Below, piece after piece: positions 43,601-56,620 of a stretch of 64,000 bases of DNA. Both the position numbers and the translations under genes were made by a program. Source of the DNA: Distichodus sexfasciatus (taxonomy: Eukaryota; Chordata; Actinopteri; Characiformes; Distichodontidae); NCBI GenBank assembly GCA_032718565.1, contig JAVGVS010000011.1:5466869-5530868 (forward strand), given 5' to 3'. Positions within the stretch are counted from its first letter, which is position 1, and every line of letters starts with the position of its first letter. The notes under the pieces are model-generated. The model ran no database searches. It had not been told where the DNA came from and saw only the letters and a list, made by a program, of their open reading frames with translations.

Positions 43601-46476
43601 CATCCCACCCCCATCTCTGTTTCTACAGGAGAAGGGAAGGGAGGAGGGAAAAAAATCCCTGCTAGCTGCTAGAAGAGAAAGGACTTCTGCTATTTAGAAA
43701 TCTGTGTCAGGTTCTGATGTCATGTGGAAAGCTATTTTTGTTTAGTGATTAATGCAGGATGGCTAATGCTGACAGCAACTTACAGGCAGAAAATGGAGAT
43801 CGGAGCTGAACCTGTGGCCTGTATCAGATTCATTAGGCAAATTACTATACAGATGCACATAAATAAGTCAATGCGCTTCACAAACTGTACCCAGAGGCAC
43901 ACCTGAAAAAATGCAACCCAGTGATAGCTGTGTAAGAGCATAGTAGGCCTAATAACACAGTAAATTTAATTTATTTTCTTAAAAACTCTTCTTAACCAAA
44001 AAAGGCTAGTGATAAATACCAGGTGATATTTAAGACTAGAGATTTCAATATTTGAGAAATCCAGTGTGTTTTAATGTTCATAACATTTACCATAAAAACA
44101 CAACAGAAAGATTTTTTCCTCACAGTTGTTATTTAGAGTGTTAACCTGGATATTACCTTTAGAAACAGTTATAGTTGTAAAATTAACCTGTCATACAATA
44201 TATATTAACCGTTTAATTTGTTAAAATGTCCAAAAGCACAAAATAGCTAAGTTCTCCTCCAGTTGGCAAACTTCACAAGACAACTTTTAGATTTTTTACC
44301 ATTTTTATTTATCAGTCAATATAAATAATAATTTCAATTTCACTGCATTACCATATCAGTTAATAATACTGGCATACTCTAATAAATACTGTGTCCAGTA
44401 CTGAATTATAAGGATTTAAAAGGTGGAACACTGCATGCATAAAGGCAAGAAAGGTAGAGCAATTTCAGAAGACAGAAAAAAAAAAAAAAAAATTGGTGTG
44501 ATGATGTCCCATACAAGGTTAAAAGTTCTGCAAAATGTCTCCGTAACGAACGCTGCTGCTCTAAAACATTTTCCCCAGAGGAGCTGCAGTGCTGAGAGGA
44601 ACGCCAAAGCCACCGCCACCAAACAAGACGAGCTGCGCTTTTAAAACAAGCCAGCGGGACGCGGCGAGTAGAGACTCCCTGTGGACACTCGTCTTTTTCC
44701 CCTTCCACTCCCTCTCCCTATTCTCGCTTTTATTCCGTTTACAGCATTAGCGGGCAGGACAAGCCAAACCCACACGGTGTGTTTTAGGGATAACAGCGCT
44801 TTGATTAATCCCCCCACCCCGATAGGGAAGATGTCCTCACGCCAGCAAATTCCAACTCAAACCCTGAACCTGAGCAGTCGCTTTGGGCCAACTTAAATCT
44901 TCATTTCCACAAAGCGACTTTGCCACACGTCGCCTTCGCCCCAAACCAATACCCTGGTCATTAAATGCAGAAGGAAGAAACCGATATAAAAGCCCCCAAA
45001 CAGGAAGGTATGAGTCGAGTTTGTTGTTATTAATCCATCAGCAAAATGGATTCATGTGCATGTATTTATATGAGGAATATAAAAAAACAAGACTAGCACG
45101 CAAAGGTCATTAATCTCTATGTTATGGTTTGGGACTTATTTTAGCTTTATATGCAAGTATACAAATACACTAAACATGTAGAGAGGAACTTTGTAAAAAC
45201 AAGAATTGCGTTACACGTTAATCTCTATGCTGCACAGTCGGTTTGAAATCATCCACTGAAATGGTTAAAGTGTGTAACTTCATATGTAAAATTAATGTTG
45301 AAAATTAAACTTAACAACCGTTCAGAAGCCAGTAGTTTCATTTTTGGAAAATAAGTTCTAATTAAGGGTGGAGAATGAAATAGTGGGAATACTTCCACAT
45401 TATAATACATCTAGGAAATGTCATTAAGCACCCAATATAAGTTATGAGTTTCACACTCACACACACACACAGAACTAGAGGACGTGGGCGTGTGTTCGAG
45501 TCTCATAACGTCTGATATTATTTGCTTAGCACACCACTGTTATATCCATTATTCGCGCTCCACTATTAAATTTTGGTTTCTATCTGCACCCTAAGGTGAG
45601 ATGGTACTAAGTATGTCCCAAAGAGAAGCTTGGTTTTTCCCGCCGCTAGGCTATGCGAGCGTCACCTCCCACATTCCTTAAGCCAATTATCACATGGATC
45701 TGGGAGCTATGGCAACCACGGGGCAGCATTAAATGGGCCACTGATTTACATAGTAAAGTGAGGGGGGCTTCTCGTAAAAGCTTAATGTGGTAGGAGCATG
45801 GAGCAATGGGTAATTCCTCGAAAATTTAGACCTGTGTCTTAAAGATTCTATTATTATTATGACCAAACTTCCAGAGGGTCAGAAGCTTTGTTTATGTCAC
45901 TTATGTTTATGCCACGATTATACCTTATAGCTAATCTGCAGGGCTGGTATCCTGGAGGATCTTCATCATATCTGGTGTGTCAATTCTAGTGAGCTTCTAC
46001 CTGAGACAATATTCTGTGTCAATATTCTGTACTCAAGCATGATGGAAAACCTCCAAACCTCCATATAACTACCGGCCGTGTTGTGGAGCTGTAAACCTTC
46101 ACTGATCTTATGATTCCATTCGATTACGATTATCAGGTCAATGATTCAATTCAATACAATATTTTGATGCATCATGTGCATCCCATTAATATTTCTACAT
46201 TACTTTACACAGTGCACGCAGATTGAGCAGGGATCGAAGTTCAGACAGCCATAGTTACTACCGGGATGTTCTTTTTAACTAGAAATTTTATGCCGTAGCC
46301 ATTAAATCACCAAGCAATGTCATTATGGTGACATTCAGTAGTTTTCAACTGGTTCTGTCCCAGAGACCACCTCTCAGACTAAGCTGTAGTCTTGTGACTG
46401 TCCACTATGTGTCTGTGGGGGGGATTTTTTTCTATTACTTTTAAGATATTTTCATTAAAATCATTATGTTTAGTTT

Positions 46477-46797
46477 GGGACAGTGGCGCAGTGGTTAGGG
46501 CAACCGCCTCACAGCAAGAAGGACCTGGCCTTTCTGTGTGGCGTTTGCATGCTCTCCCCATGTTCACATGGGTTTTCTCTGGATGCTCCGGATTCCTCCC
46601 ACAGTCCAAAGGCATGGAATATAGATTAAATGGTGACTCTCAATTGGCCCCTTAAGGTGTGTGATTGTGTGAGTGTGTGTGCTCTGCAGTGTGTTGGCTC
46701 CCGCCTTGTGCCCAAAAAGTTCCCGGGAAAGCCTCTGGTCATCGTGACCCTATTGGGGATTAAGCAGTTTGGATAATTAATGAATGAACGAATGAGT
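46477..46797 (+). mobile_element. tRNA-derived SINE, family 2
   Basis: Forward copy from GGGACAGTGGCGCAGTGGTT to the tail AATTAATGAATGAACGAATG, with TTTCTGTGTGGCGTTTGCAT and GGATGCTCCGGATTCCTCCC. The box B region is deleted. Confidence 0.85.
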
Positions 46798-46974
46798 GAA
46801 GAAAGGGTTTGAGAAATAAATAAAAAGAAATTAATATAAAGTGATTTCAGTAGTGAAACTGGATTGCATGTCATGGACCACCTGCAATGCTGCTGTGGAC
46901 CACCGGTGGTATAATCGATTATGGTCTGCCATTGCATTGGTGCAGAATTATGAGATTAATTTAAACACCCCTAC

Positions 46975-47130
46975 GTGTTGGGGAAGCTGCCTTTAAATGG
47001 AAGCTTTTCAAGCTAGAAGCTCCAATGCTTAGCATACATCCGAGCTATTTCACAGCCACAGATTTTTGCTTTCGTCTTCGCCAAGTTGGACTCAATCAGT
47101 TTTATTTTGGAGGACAAACCCAACTAGCAA
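46975..47130 (+). mobile_element. hAT-like MITE fragment
   Basis: TGTTGGGGAAGCTGCCTTTA and TTCACAGCCACAGATTTTTG, then GCCAAGTTGGACTCAATCA, match the 15146 and 54050 family. Confidence 0.55.
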
Positions 47131-48711
47131 AATGTAAAGGGAGAGCTTGGTAATTACAATTCCACCAAGCTATGAAATGGTGTCAATCTATTGTATGGGA
47201 AGGAATTAAATCAATCCAAATATCATATTAGTTAAAGATGATGAATCAATGGATTTGCAAATGTCATTAGCAGACGTTTATTGTTTAGTAAAGAACTAAA
47301 GCGCAACACACCTTTATGAGTAAAATACACTTTGAGTCGTCATTTATTTGTGTTTTGTTCGTATTTGCTTCACAGAAAATACAAAAGATGACTGGAGTGT
47401 AAAATACACTTGAGTAGATTTATTAACAGGACGAAAAGTTTGAGCAATGACAGTCTAAGCGTTTATGTCTTTTTCCTGCTCTTTTCACTAGATGTACTAA
47501 TGAAAATGCAATGTTCAGCTAATTAAATTTATTACTCTATTAAATGGCATAGCATTATTTCATAATAACACTCTCCAAATCTTACTTCTAATTAAGCAAA
47601 CATTCCTGCTGTCAAACACTAAGTTTGAAAGATCTGGCAGAGTCCTTAAACACAACAATAAATGCCCTTTTTCTGCCAGAAATTCTTTAATAGCAAGAAG
47701 GGGAAAAAATGGTTGGAACACTTTTTTTGCAAGAGAGCTTATGCCCATGTGGCTGTTGACGTTAACACAGCACCCGGTGTCAGAAGCGCAAACCTGAAGG
47801 TGAAAGAAAAATCTGACAGCTGGGGAAAGCGACGATGCAGAATAACACCGGGCCTTCATCAGCCCTCACCTTGGGCTGCCGCTTTCACAAAGAACAGCAC
47901 ACCGAGCCATCAGACCTACCTCATGGCTTGCTCGGAGAGGTAAAAAAATACACTACATTTTCACCAAAAAATAATCCGGCAACTCTCCCCAAAATCAAGC
48001 TGATGAAGTAATCAGCCAGCGTGAGCCGCCTGTTTTTCATCTGGCTGTTTATTAATTGTCAGGCTCAGCAGGATAATTGCAACCGTTCATGTGTTACATG
48101 CTGAGACAAAAAGAAAAAAAAAACAGGAATGACTGACTGGGAGGGTGAAAAAAAACGTCACAAATGTGACACTTTTCTAAAATATTCCAATCCCAAATAT
48201 ACTCCAGTGTAGAAATTCAGCACCCATTTTGGCATAAATAAAGGAGACTAAATATTAGCAATGCTGTTCAAATAGTGTGTGTGTCATTTTCCCAAAGACT
48301 CTGCATCTTATGTAGGTCAGACCCAGTGAGTGTGTTTGGCCTCGGCTTTGGAGAGCATCCATAGGGTGATGGAAGTGACGATGTGCATCATATTAGCAAC
48401 ACACCCTGCGGGGCAAAAACGCCAGAGTCTGCTGACAATGTTAGTCATGTAGAAGCGTCTTGTCAAGCGATGATAAAGAGACCTTATAAATTAATGACAG
48501 TGATGAAAAAAGGTTTGTGCTTCTCGCAAACCCGACGTCATTCACAATCATCACACTCTGATCATCAGATCAGAAGTCTCATTCACCAGTATCATCTTTA
48601 GTTTATTCTTAAGATCTGATCTAAAGAAAGGTCTACATCAGATTCATGATGTGTTCTTAAGTTGTTCATTCTTCCAATGATGAATGTTTACACGTAAATA
48701 GCATAATAGTT

Positions 48712-48951
48712 TGAGGCAGTTGATAGCTTAACAGTTCGCCCCGTGATCGCCCCGCGATCGTCAGTTCAAATCGCAGGACTGGTAAAGGTACCACAGAGGT
48801 ACTCATGAGCAAGGTACCGTCCCCAAGCACTGCTCCTCAGGCGCTGCCCATGTCAGCTGCCCACAGCTCCTGCACAGATGGGTAAAATGCAGAGGTGCAC
48901 TGTGTGCTGTGCTGTGGTGTGTTCACAATGACAAATAATCACTCACTTTCA
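48712..48951 (+). mobile_element. tRNA-derived SINE, family 1, near full length
   Basis: Forward copy from TGAGGCAGTTGATAGCTTAA to GACAAATAATCACTCACTTT, with a small tandem duplication in the head (CGCCCCGTGAT/CGCCCCGCGAT). Confidence 0.9.
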
Positions 48952-50763
48952 GTTTATTATACTACTATGCTAATATATTATACTACTGTAGGATTGAAGA
49001 AAACTCAATGTGCTAATATTTTGCCCCAACCTGCACTGCAATAAAATCTGCCTTGCAGTGCTGCTTGGTAGCTGTGAATTCTGTCCTTAGTAAGGGAGAA
49101 ATTATAAATGAGAAAACAAGGCAAATAAAAAAAACTGCATGAGCAGCGCAATTTTCTTCTTAAGAATTTTTGGTCCAGTGTGAAGACATATGAATCCATC
49201 AATCAAAATTCCTCCATGATTAGGTTAAATAAAGTCAAGTCCAATCGGTTTCCGTTCTGCCAAGCTTTAAAAAATGGATAATGGACGATTGTAGCAAAAG
49301 CAAACTGTGAATGGATGTAAAAACAGCAGGAGTTTATAACAGCATCTCCATTGGCGATGTTGATTAGGATTTAAGGTGAGAAGTCCTTCCAGAGCTGTTT
49401 ACCCAGTGCCAAAGTCTAATTTCTCATATTCGACAGTGTCTAATGATGTCTAATGATTAATTCAATTTGCTATGCTTCCTCTCGGTTTAATGAGGAAACT
49501 GATTATGCATTCTATTAACTGAAACGAGCGCGTTCAGTCTGGGGTAAATTCCGCAGCAGGCATCTCAGGCTGTCAGAAAAATCTGCCGGAGCATTTTACT
49601 CTTGATAAATTAACACTGACATCTGCTACATGTGTTACAGGCCATGTGAATATAAAATATGGTCCAAGGGTAATTATTCATCTAATTAAAAATATAAACA
49701 TTCCACTAATTACTCGTAATCACACAGTTGATGTGCAACACTGAAAGTGATAAAAGGTGTGAAGTCTAAATCGAAGGGTCATGTATCGAGCAGAAATGAT
49801 TATCACATGAAACATCTTTAATTAATGAGCCATGTATCAGGTACTAAAAACTGCTATGTAATGGTCAAAGAATATGCGTTGCCTAGCTAAAATCCCCAAT
49901 ACTTTGAGATCCACGGTTTTCTATAAAAACTATGTAGCAATAGAATTCAACTGGCAGGAAAAAAGTTGATGAAGGTAAGTGGTGACAAAAGTACAGCGCT
50001 AAGAATTTTTGAGAATTTCTATTAAATAAAGCCATGGGTGACCAGTGTCTTGTAGTTCAGATTCTGCTCTGTTGGAAGTAAATCGCCAATAAATCAATGG
50101 ACAGTATTTTTCATGTTTTTGCAGCATACGTGAAGGTCTACCCTGATGTTGATGTCTTGATGTCGAGAAGGTGTGCTAATTCGTAACATAGTCAACATTC
50201 AAGTACATTTCCCTAACGTAACAATGTAAGGTGTACTGAAGACCGTCAGAAAAATTAATACAGCTAACTGAAAATGCTACTTAATTATAAGAAGAAAATA
50301 TTGATGGAGTTTTGCTTCAGTTTCATTTAGAAACATAAGTGGCACATATTTAAATAAAAAATTAGCACAGAAACAGAAAACAATCAGAGCTTTTCCAAAT
50401 TATTTCCTCAAACTGCTGCTAAAATGCTGTGGATATAAAACACTGTTACATTCTATCTGTCCTCATGTCCATCCATCCATCTGTATCTATTTTGATTTTA
50501 GGAAGTAATTACTCGAGACGTTACAAGATATATAAGGGTTAGACAGAGATTTTAAGAACCTAAAACAGCTGTCTTAAAACTTCTTAAAGTGAGAGTTAAA
50601 TGGCTGACTAATTAATTAATTAACGTACGTTCATTTGTGTGGGGGGCAACAGAATATTTTAGGGGAGCCAAAGCCAAAGTTGCCAAAAATATACCAAGCA
50701 CATGCTAGGAAATGACACGTGAGTGACACATTTCATTAAAGGCAGGGAGCAGCTCCCACTTAC

Positions 50764-50830
50764 CGATATCAGCGTCTTTGTGGTTCTTTATGAATTCTGC
50801 CAGCTCAAAGTTCCCGGCGATGATGGCCAC
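50764..50830 (-). CDS. shank2: shank2 exon, last ankyrin repeat
   Basis: This 67-bp exon is entered in phase 0 and ends after the first base of a codon. It encodes VAIIAGNFELAEFIKNHKDA followed by DI, completing the sixth ankyrin repeat (QTPFQVAIIAGNFELAEFI). The acceptor is TTGTTTTCAG and the donor G|GTAAGT is a full consensus match. The split codon (G plus TG, Val) is completed by the exon at 36494, giving the family sequence DIVPFREAPA. The alternative first exon at 42292-42259 ends in the same phase, so the two are mutually exclusive partners of the next exon. Here the long, ankyrin-containing form and the ankyrin-less form diverge. Confidence 0.96.
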
Positions 50831-51146
50831 CTGAAAACAAACAAGAGCAGAAATGAACATCCAGACAGGAATGTGACTTGGGCACCGTAGAGCCTGGGCA
50901 TTGGAAGGTGTTGTGTAGCCAGCTTTCTTGTGGCTTAGTATCTATGTAACTCTGCCAGGGAGATGCAATTCAAGACATTAAATTACCCCCCTGGTCGGAC
51001 ACAGAATGAATCTGTCCGAGCTGAGCAATAAATGTCAGTCTGCTTTTGGTTCTTTCTTGCATTGCTTGTGGAGTCCCCATGTCCAGCAATAAGGTATTAC
51101 AACCTTACAACATTCAGCAACTACATTTAACTGAATTTAAATGCAT

Positions 51147-51388
51147 TTAAGTGAGTGATTATTTGTTATTGTGAACACAGCACAGCATACAGTGCACCAC
51201 AATGAAATGTGACCCGACACTTGACCCATCTGTGAAGGAGCAGCGGACAGCTTTTTGGCAGAACAGTGCCTGGGGATGGTATCTCGCTCATGAGTACCTC
51301 TGGTGCCTATACCAGTCTGGAATTGAACGGCTGACCCTCAAATTCCAGGGCCAACTCCAGGGCTAACCATTGTACCACCAACTGCCCT
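51147..51388 (-). mobile_element. tRNA-derived SINE, family 1
   Basis: Reverse copy from TAAGTGAGTGATTATTTGTT to ACCACCAACTGCCC. Confidence 0.85.
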
Positions 51389-51686
51389 TAATCATGTCAT
51401 TTTTAAGGGCAGCCTACTGCTGGGACTAAATGTTGACCAGTTGCCTTTCACAATAGAAATCCTTTAGACCTTCATCTTTACTGTGCCCAGAAATGTTTCC
51501 TGGTTTTGAAGACTGCAGCAAGTTGTGACAAGTATCGTTTCATTTGAAGCTATGGCTACAAGTATACAACCCTTTTCATACTTCCGGACCTGGGACCCGT
51601 CTCTCGATTACCTGGCCGCTACGGCTGAGGATCAAGCTTACAGTTCTGGCCTGGAAAAAGACAGGGGACTCTAGCTTGATAGCATG

Positions 51687-51850
51687 TGGCAGTTGGTAGC
51701 GTAACGGTTAGGGCGTTCGTCCCATGATCGGAAGTTCGCCAGTTTGAATCCTGGACTGGTAAATGTAACCTCCTTCACGGATGGGTCAAACGTTATGGTG
51801 CGCTGTGTGCTGTGCTGTGTTCACAATAACAAATAATCACTCACTTTCAC
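51687..51850 (+). mobile_element. tRNA-derived SINE, family 1, internally deleted
   Basis: Forward copy with the best-preserved head (GGCAGTTGGTAGCGTAACGG, then GCCAGTTTGAATCCTGGACT). The middle (GGTACCACTGAGG to CTGCC) is deleted and it joins CTCCTTCACGGATGGGTCAA directly. Confidence 0.85.
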
Positions 51851-51920
51851 TATATCAATCTGCTATGTGTGTCACACTGTTTCCTGGACACTCTAGACTC
51901 CCATACATTGTGAGTGTGAG

Positions 51921-52098
51921 TGAGTGAGTGAGTGAGTGACTATTTGTCATTGTGAACACATCACAGCACACAGGGCACCACAACGAAATGTGATTAATTT
52001 GACCCATCCGTGAAGGAGCAGTGGGCAGTTGGGGAGCAGTGCTTGGGGACAGTGACAGTACTCTTATCAGTCCGGAATTCGAACCAGCATCGCCCCAA
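51921..52098 (-). mobile_element. tRNA-derived SINE, family 1, truncated
   Basis: Reverse copy with an expanded TGAG tetranucleotide tail (51911-51939), then GTCATTGTGAACACATCACA and CCATCCGTGAAGGAGCAGTG. The head is degraded. Confidence 0.8.
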
Positions 52099-52287
52099 TC
52101 AAGTGAAATCTAAATAAAAAGGCAGTGGGAGTTTAACGCCGTGAAAGAGTTCTGAGTCAACAAGCATGAAGCTGGACGGCAGGAATCACTCTGACCACTC
52201 TTACATAACAGCAGCAGGGTCAGAGCGGCCAGCAGCATCAACACAACAACACAACAATGCACATCTTACAGCTGCTCTACACATTCC

Positions 52288-53074
52288 TCCTATAGCTCTC
52301 CCTCACTCCCTCTTTCTCATTCCCTCTCTCTTTCACATACACACACTTTCTCTCACTCCCTCATGCTCTGTTAGTTCCCCATCTCAATGTTTCAGCTCCC
52401 TTCTTCTCCCTTTTCTGCGCTCTCACTCTCTTCTTCTTCGTTCACGCCCTATTTCCCTCGCTTTCTCTTTCCCTCTCTCACACACACTTTCTCTCTGTCA
52501 TTCTCTGCCTGTATCTCTCTTTCTCTCCCTTCCTCATTCTCACACTTTCTCATTCTTTCTCTCTCTTTAAATATCCAAGCATCTTTCTCTCTCCTTCACC
52601 TTCTATCACAGATGCGTTCTTTCTCTTTTCTTCCTTTCTTTATCCTTCTGTCTCACACACACTTTCTCTCTCATTTGTTCCTCGTTCACTCTTTCTATCC
52701 CTCTCACACCCTTTCACACACAAATACACCTTCTTTCTCTTGTTCTTTTTCTTCCCCTCTTTTTCTCTTTCCCTCTCTCATAAAAAAATCGTTTTCTTCT
52801 TTTATTCTCTCCCCCCCTTTCTCTCATCTCGCCTCTCTCTCTCTCTTTCTCGCTCTCCCCTCTCTCTTTCACACTTTCTGTCTCTCTTATTTGTTCATCT
52901 CCATCTTTCCTTCTCTCATAAACATCCACACACACACAATTTATCTCTCACAATCTTCCTCTCTCACACCCACATACACACTTTCTTTTTTTCTCCCCCC
53001 TTTTCTCCCTTTCTCTCATCCTTTCTCTCTCACTCACACATACACACATTCTCTCTCGTTTCCTCTATTCCTCT

Positions 53075-53105
<31 letters not shown>

Positions 53106-53345
53106 ACAAACAATTTATTACTCTTTCTCATTCCTCCAACTTCTTACTCTTTTTATATTCATCTCTCTTTCCCTTTCTCTCTCCCTCCCTCTTTCTCTCT
53201 CAATCCTTCTCCCTCTCTCACACACGCACACACTCATTTCTCTCTCATTACATACTCATTCTCTCTGCCTTATTCTCTCTCTTATTCTTTCTCTTCTCCC
53301 GTAGACAATTCTCTCTCACTCACTCTCTCTCTAACCCTTTATCTC
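52288..53345. repeat. 1-kb polypyrimidine tract
   Basis: About 1050 bp of C/T with scattered CACA, without a dominant unit (TCTCTCTTTCTCC-like). It accounts for the 305-codon Ser/Leu/Phe-rich frame on + and neighbouring frames, none of which is a gene. On the transcribed strand it is polypurine. Confidence 0.92.
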
Positions 53346-53472
53346 TTAATATGATGTATTCTTACTTTCCATGCCAACTCTAATATGACCTTTACTCAAA
53401 TTCCCCCAATTCTAAGACATTTTGATTTCATCGGATGAAAGGCTTGGCATTTACACCCACTAGAGGTCCAGA

Positions 53473-53475
<3 letters not shown>

Positions 53476-53515
<40 letters not shown>
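53476..53515. repeat. (CA)n microsatellite
   Basis: About 19 uninterrupted CA units. Confidence 0.95.
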
Positions 53516-53518
<3 letters not shown>

Positions 53519-54049
53519 CGAAACACAAGGTTAAAAGACAATCATTCATTTCCTGATTTGGATGGTGCGATGGGGGTCACAGTGTCTTTGGCGTGTTGTT
53601 TGAGCAGGCAGAATGCGGCGGCGTGTGGTTTTGGAACCCTGCCGCTCTGCCAACTCCACAAACGAGCCATAATCAAGCGGCTACTGAGGCGTGAAATATA
53701 ATTTTAGCAGGATGAGATGAATAATACGGGGCATTAGACAATACACCGGCAGCAGAGCTGATGTATACATTACATAAATACTCCAACTCCTACATGGAGG
53801 CCCAGAGCTGCAGGTCGGGCTGAGGCTGGCGAGTGGTCACATGGTCACATGGTCACATGTCAGCGATCCGCTTTGGAAACGCAGCAGTGCTCAACGTTCC
53901 AACATGATGAAAGCGACAAACGTCTAATACCAAGATATTTCTGAGTGGCATAATAAAGATATGAGATGGAGCTGCACAATCACTTCGTCTTCATGATGTG
54001 ACGTTCTGCATTTTTGCTGCACTATGAAAAATCGATTTGATCTACAAGC

Positions 54050-54590
54050 AGTGTCGGGGAAACCTACTTTTAAATGACTTTTCAAGTTACTTATGATTGA
54101 AACTAGCTAACATACAGTCATACTACTGTTTTAATATAGTAATTAGCAATATAGTATATTGAATATGTAGTATATAATATGGTAGTTAGTTTTTCTCTGT
54201 AGTTGTAAGATAAAGAGAATTGTGGCTTAAAGTGACTATATCAAAAATATTTCACAGCCACAGATTCTTTCTTCCATCTTTGCCAAGGTGGACTCCATCA
54301 TCCGACTCCATTTTGTAGTTGCCAAAAGTGCACTGTTATGGAATGAGTTTGTTTCATGCAGGCACTGTAGTATCAGTGATGATTTGTCCAAGTGCATCAT
54401 ATGATGTATGGTTCTAATAACATTTTGGACTCGCAATTTGTAAAAAAAAAAAAAGAAAGAAAAAGAAAAAGGTAATTACTTTTACAGCTTCAGCATTTTA
54501 AAAGTAGCTTTGCTACTGCTAAGTTACTGAAAAAAGTAGTTAAGTTGCGTTACTGCTTGTAGTTAGCTACTCACAAATGCAATTTTTACT
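54050..54590 (+). mobile_element. hAT-like MITE, degraded
   Basis: AGTGTCGGGGAAACCTACTT on the left and TACTGCTTGTAGTTAGCTAC on the right delimit a copy of the 15146 family. It contains the inner segment TTCACAGCCACAGATTCTTT, then TTGCCAAGGTGGACTCCATC. Confidence 0.65.
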
Positions 54591-56247
54591 AACTCTGATA
54601 ACTCTGATTTTCACAGTTATCCTTAAGAGTGAATATGGTAATACGCCATACCAGAACTATTAGGTATTTAGGTAAATTTGCAAAACTGAAATAGCAATAG
54701 ATTGCTTAGATCCTTTCCAGTAATGTACACTTACTTCTTACAAATAAGTCAAATACAACATTCAGGAAGAGTGTTCTAACACTGAAATCTCTTAAAGGTT
54801 AGATGTAAAGAAGCAAGTGAAAGAAGGATGTTAAATGACTAATTGATCAAAGAATTGCTTGATACAAAAGAAAACTCATCCGGTTCTCATTTCCTACAAG
54901 AGAAGATGGTTTCATGTTAAAGATACTACTCTGTTTTAAGAGTAGTTCACACTAAAAAATAGTTGTCACCAAGTTATTTTTCAGCTTTTATCGGGAGGTG
55001 TATATTGACTGTGCAAATTCATGGATGGTTAGTCCTTTTCGAATACAGCAATTTAAACAAAATGTTACAAAAAACTTTCTTATCATAGCACACATCAGAC
55101 AATAAATGCTGTACTTACCAATATCGTACCGCCCTAGTATGAGCTGAGAGTGTTTGCAAGATTCTAATTATAGCCTGAAATATTTTACTGCTTAATTGTT
55201 TTTCCTTAGACAATATTTGGATTTGAAGCCTGTATGAAGAGATTAGAACTACAGTATATACATTTTACTGCTGTTTTAAACACGTTTAAACCAACCCTGA
55301 ATTAATTTGAATATGCTGAATATTTCATAGTCAAGTCTTTTAAAACTAGGAGAATATAAATGATTAATTATGTCTGTCATGTATATTTTAAACCTACATT
55401 AAATGGCAATTGTCCTAAAATGAATGGACATGGACATGTTAGAAACAAAATGCATACATCTATGAGCACTTAGTCCTACAAGTCAGCTGAAAACTGGCTA
55501 AATATTTCAAATTTAAGGAAATTTAAACAGTGGTAATCTGGATTTGGCCACTTCAAGATGGAAATTCAATGGCCACTTCAAGATGGAGATTCAAATATTG
55601 AAATGTTAGGGGTGTGCTAAATTTTTTTATCAAATCGAATCACGATTCTTTCTCTGTCGATTCAAAATCGATTCATGTATTCCAAAAACTCTAACTCTAA
55701 ACTACATTTCATTCAGTGTTAATTTTTTGTTGATCTGCCACAGTCAAATGGGAAAAGTAACTCAAAACAGCAATCTGGAAACAAACCCATCTATGTATTG
55801 AAAAGAAACGAGCCAAAACGGAGATGTTTGTGAGGACACTAATGCAAATAAATGCTAAATGTGTGCTATCTCTGCATTTTTAACATACAACTGCTAATGG
55901 CCAATATCCAGCAAAGAGGCGGAGTCTTAATTAGGGTTATAAAAGAAACAAATTATCATCACTTTTTCCATTGATTTGTTGTAAAAATGAAATTATATAC
56001 ATATTTATATGAAGTCACCTTTAGGCTCTTTAATCAGATGAAACCAAATGACCAAAAAAATCTCTTGATTATATTTATTTCTCAGAAAATAGTTATAAAA
56101 CCCAAATTTCCAGTAGAGGAGGTGGAGGAGGCTCCTGTTCAGCTCTGAAAGGCATGATGATTATTTTCCAAACAAGCTGTTTAGCAGTCAGAAATAAAGG
56201 TCCTTAAGCCCTTTCATCAGTGTATTCTTCAGAAAGCAAATGAAAAC

Positions 56248-56270
56248 ACACACACACACACACACACAAT
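56248..56270. repeat. (CA)n microsatellite
   Basis: About 11 CA units. Confidence 0.9.
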
Positions 56271-56620
56271 CATTCATGGTTACCATGAGTGCATTCTTTC
56301 ATAATGGTTGCTGTGATGGCTGCTGCTGCTCTCTCTCTCTCTGCGATTAGAAATGAACAAACCCAAATTAATTTCGCTTTTCATTATTGCACCATTTCTG
56401 TGCCACTAAAACTGTCCCAGTTCGTCATGAAGTGGCCGAGATGAAAAAAAAAAACAAACAAATCAAAAAGGATGCAGCCATCTACAAACATAAGGGAAAG
56501 ATCTCTTCATTCTTAAGGCAATAAAGCATCACAGGAATCTGCCCAACTGCTGCAGTTAAAGTGTGTGTGTGGCGTGTGTGAGTGCGCGCAACTGTCTGTG
56601 CGTGATGCTGCTGCGCGTAC

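Larger units (their letters stand above)
36495..50763. other. 14.3-kb intron between last ankyrin exon and linker exon
   Basis: Holds the alternative first exon at 42259-42292 with its upstream polypyrimidine tract. It also holds SINEs at 37665, 39915, 40566, 46477 and 48712, the 5-bp-duplication MITE at 39152-39535 and pieces of the hAT-like family at 39633-39900, 40330-40560 and 46975-47130. Positions 43100-46300 and 47900-50700 show no gene; some AT-rich homeodomain-like stretches there (47990-48110, 49600-49830) could be conserved regulatory DNA, but nothing proves it. Confidence 0.8.
50831..56620. other. 5.8-kb intron between two ankyrin exons
   Basis: Contains three family 1 SINEs (51147, 51687, 51921), a 1-kb polypyrimidine tract (52288-53345), CA repeats at 53476-53515 and 56248-56270, and a hAT-like MITE at 54050-54590. 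Positions 54600-56240 are AT-rich with a partial MITE near 55610-55690 and nothing gene-like. Confidence 0.8.

Noticed and set aside
51687..51760. A true tRNA gene
   Set aside because: The head has A and B box likeness but is part of a repeated SINE; a cloverleaf acceptor stem is not evident.
52387..53304. 305-codon open frame on +, the longest in the window
   Set aside because: It is the translation of a C/T-rich low-complexity tract (Ser, Leu, Phe, Pro, His only), lacks domain structure, and overlaps equally long frames in the other phases.
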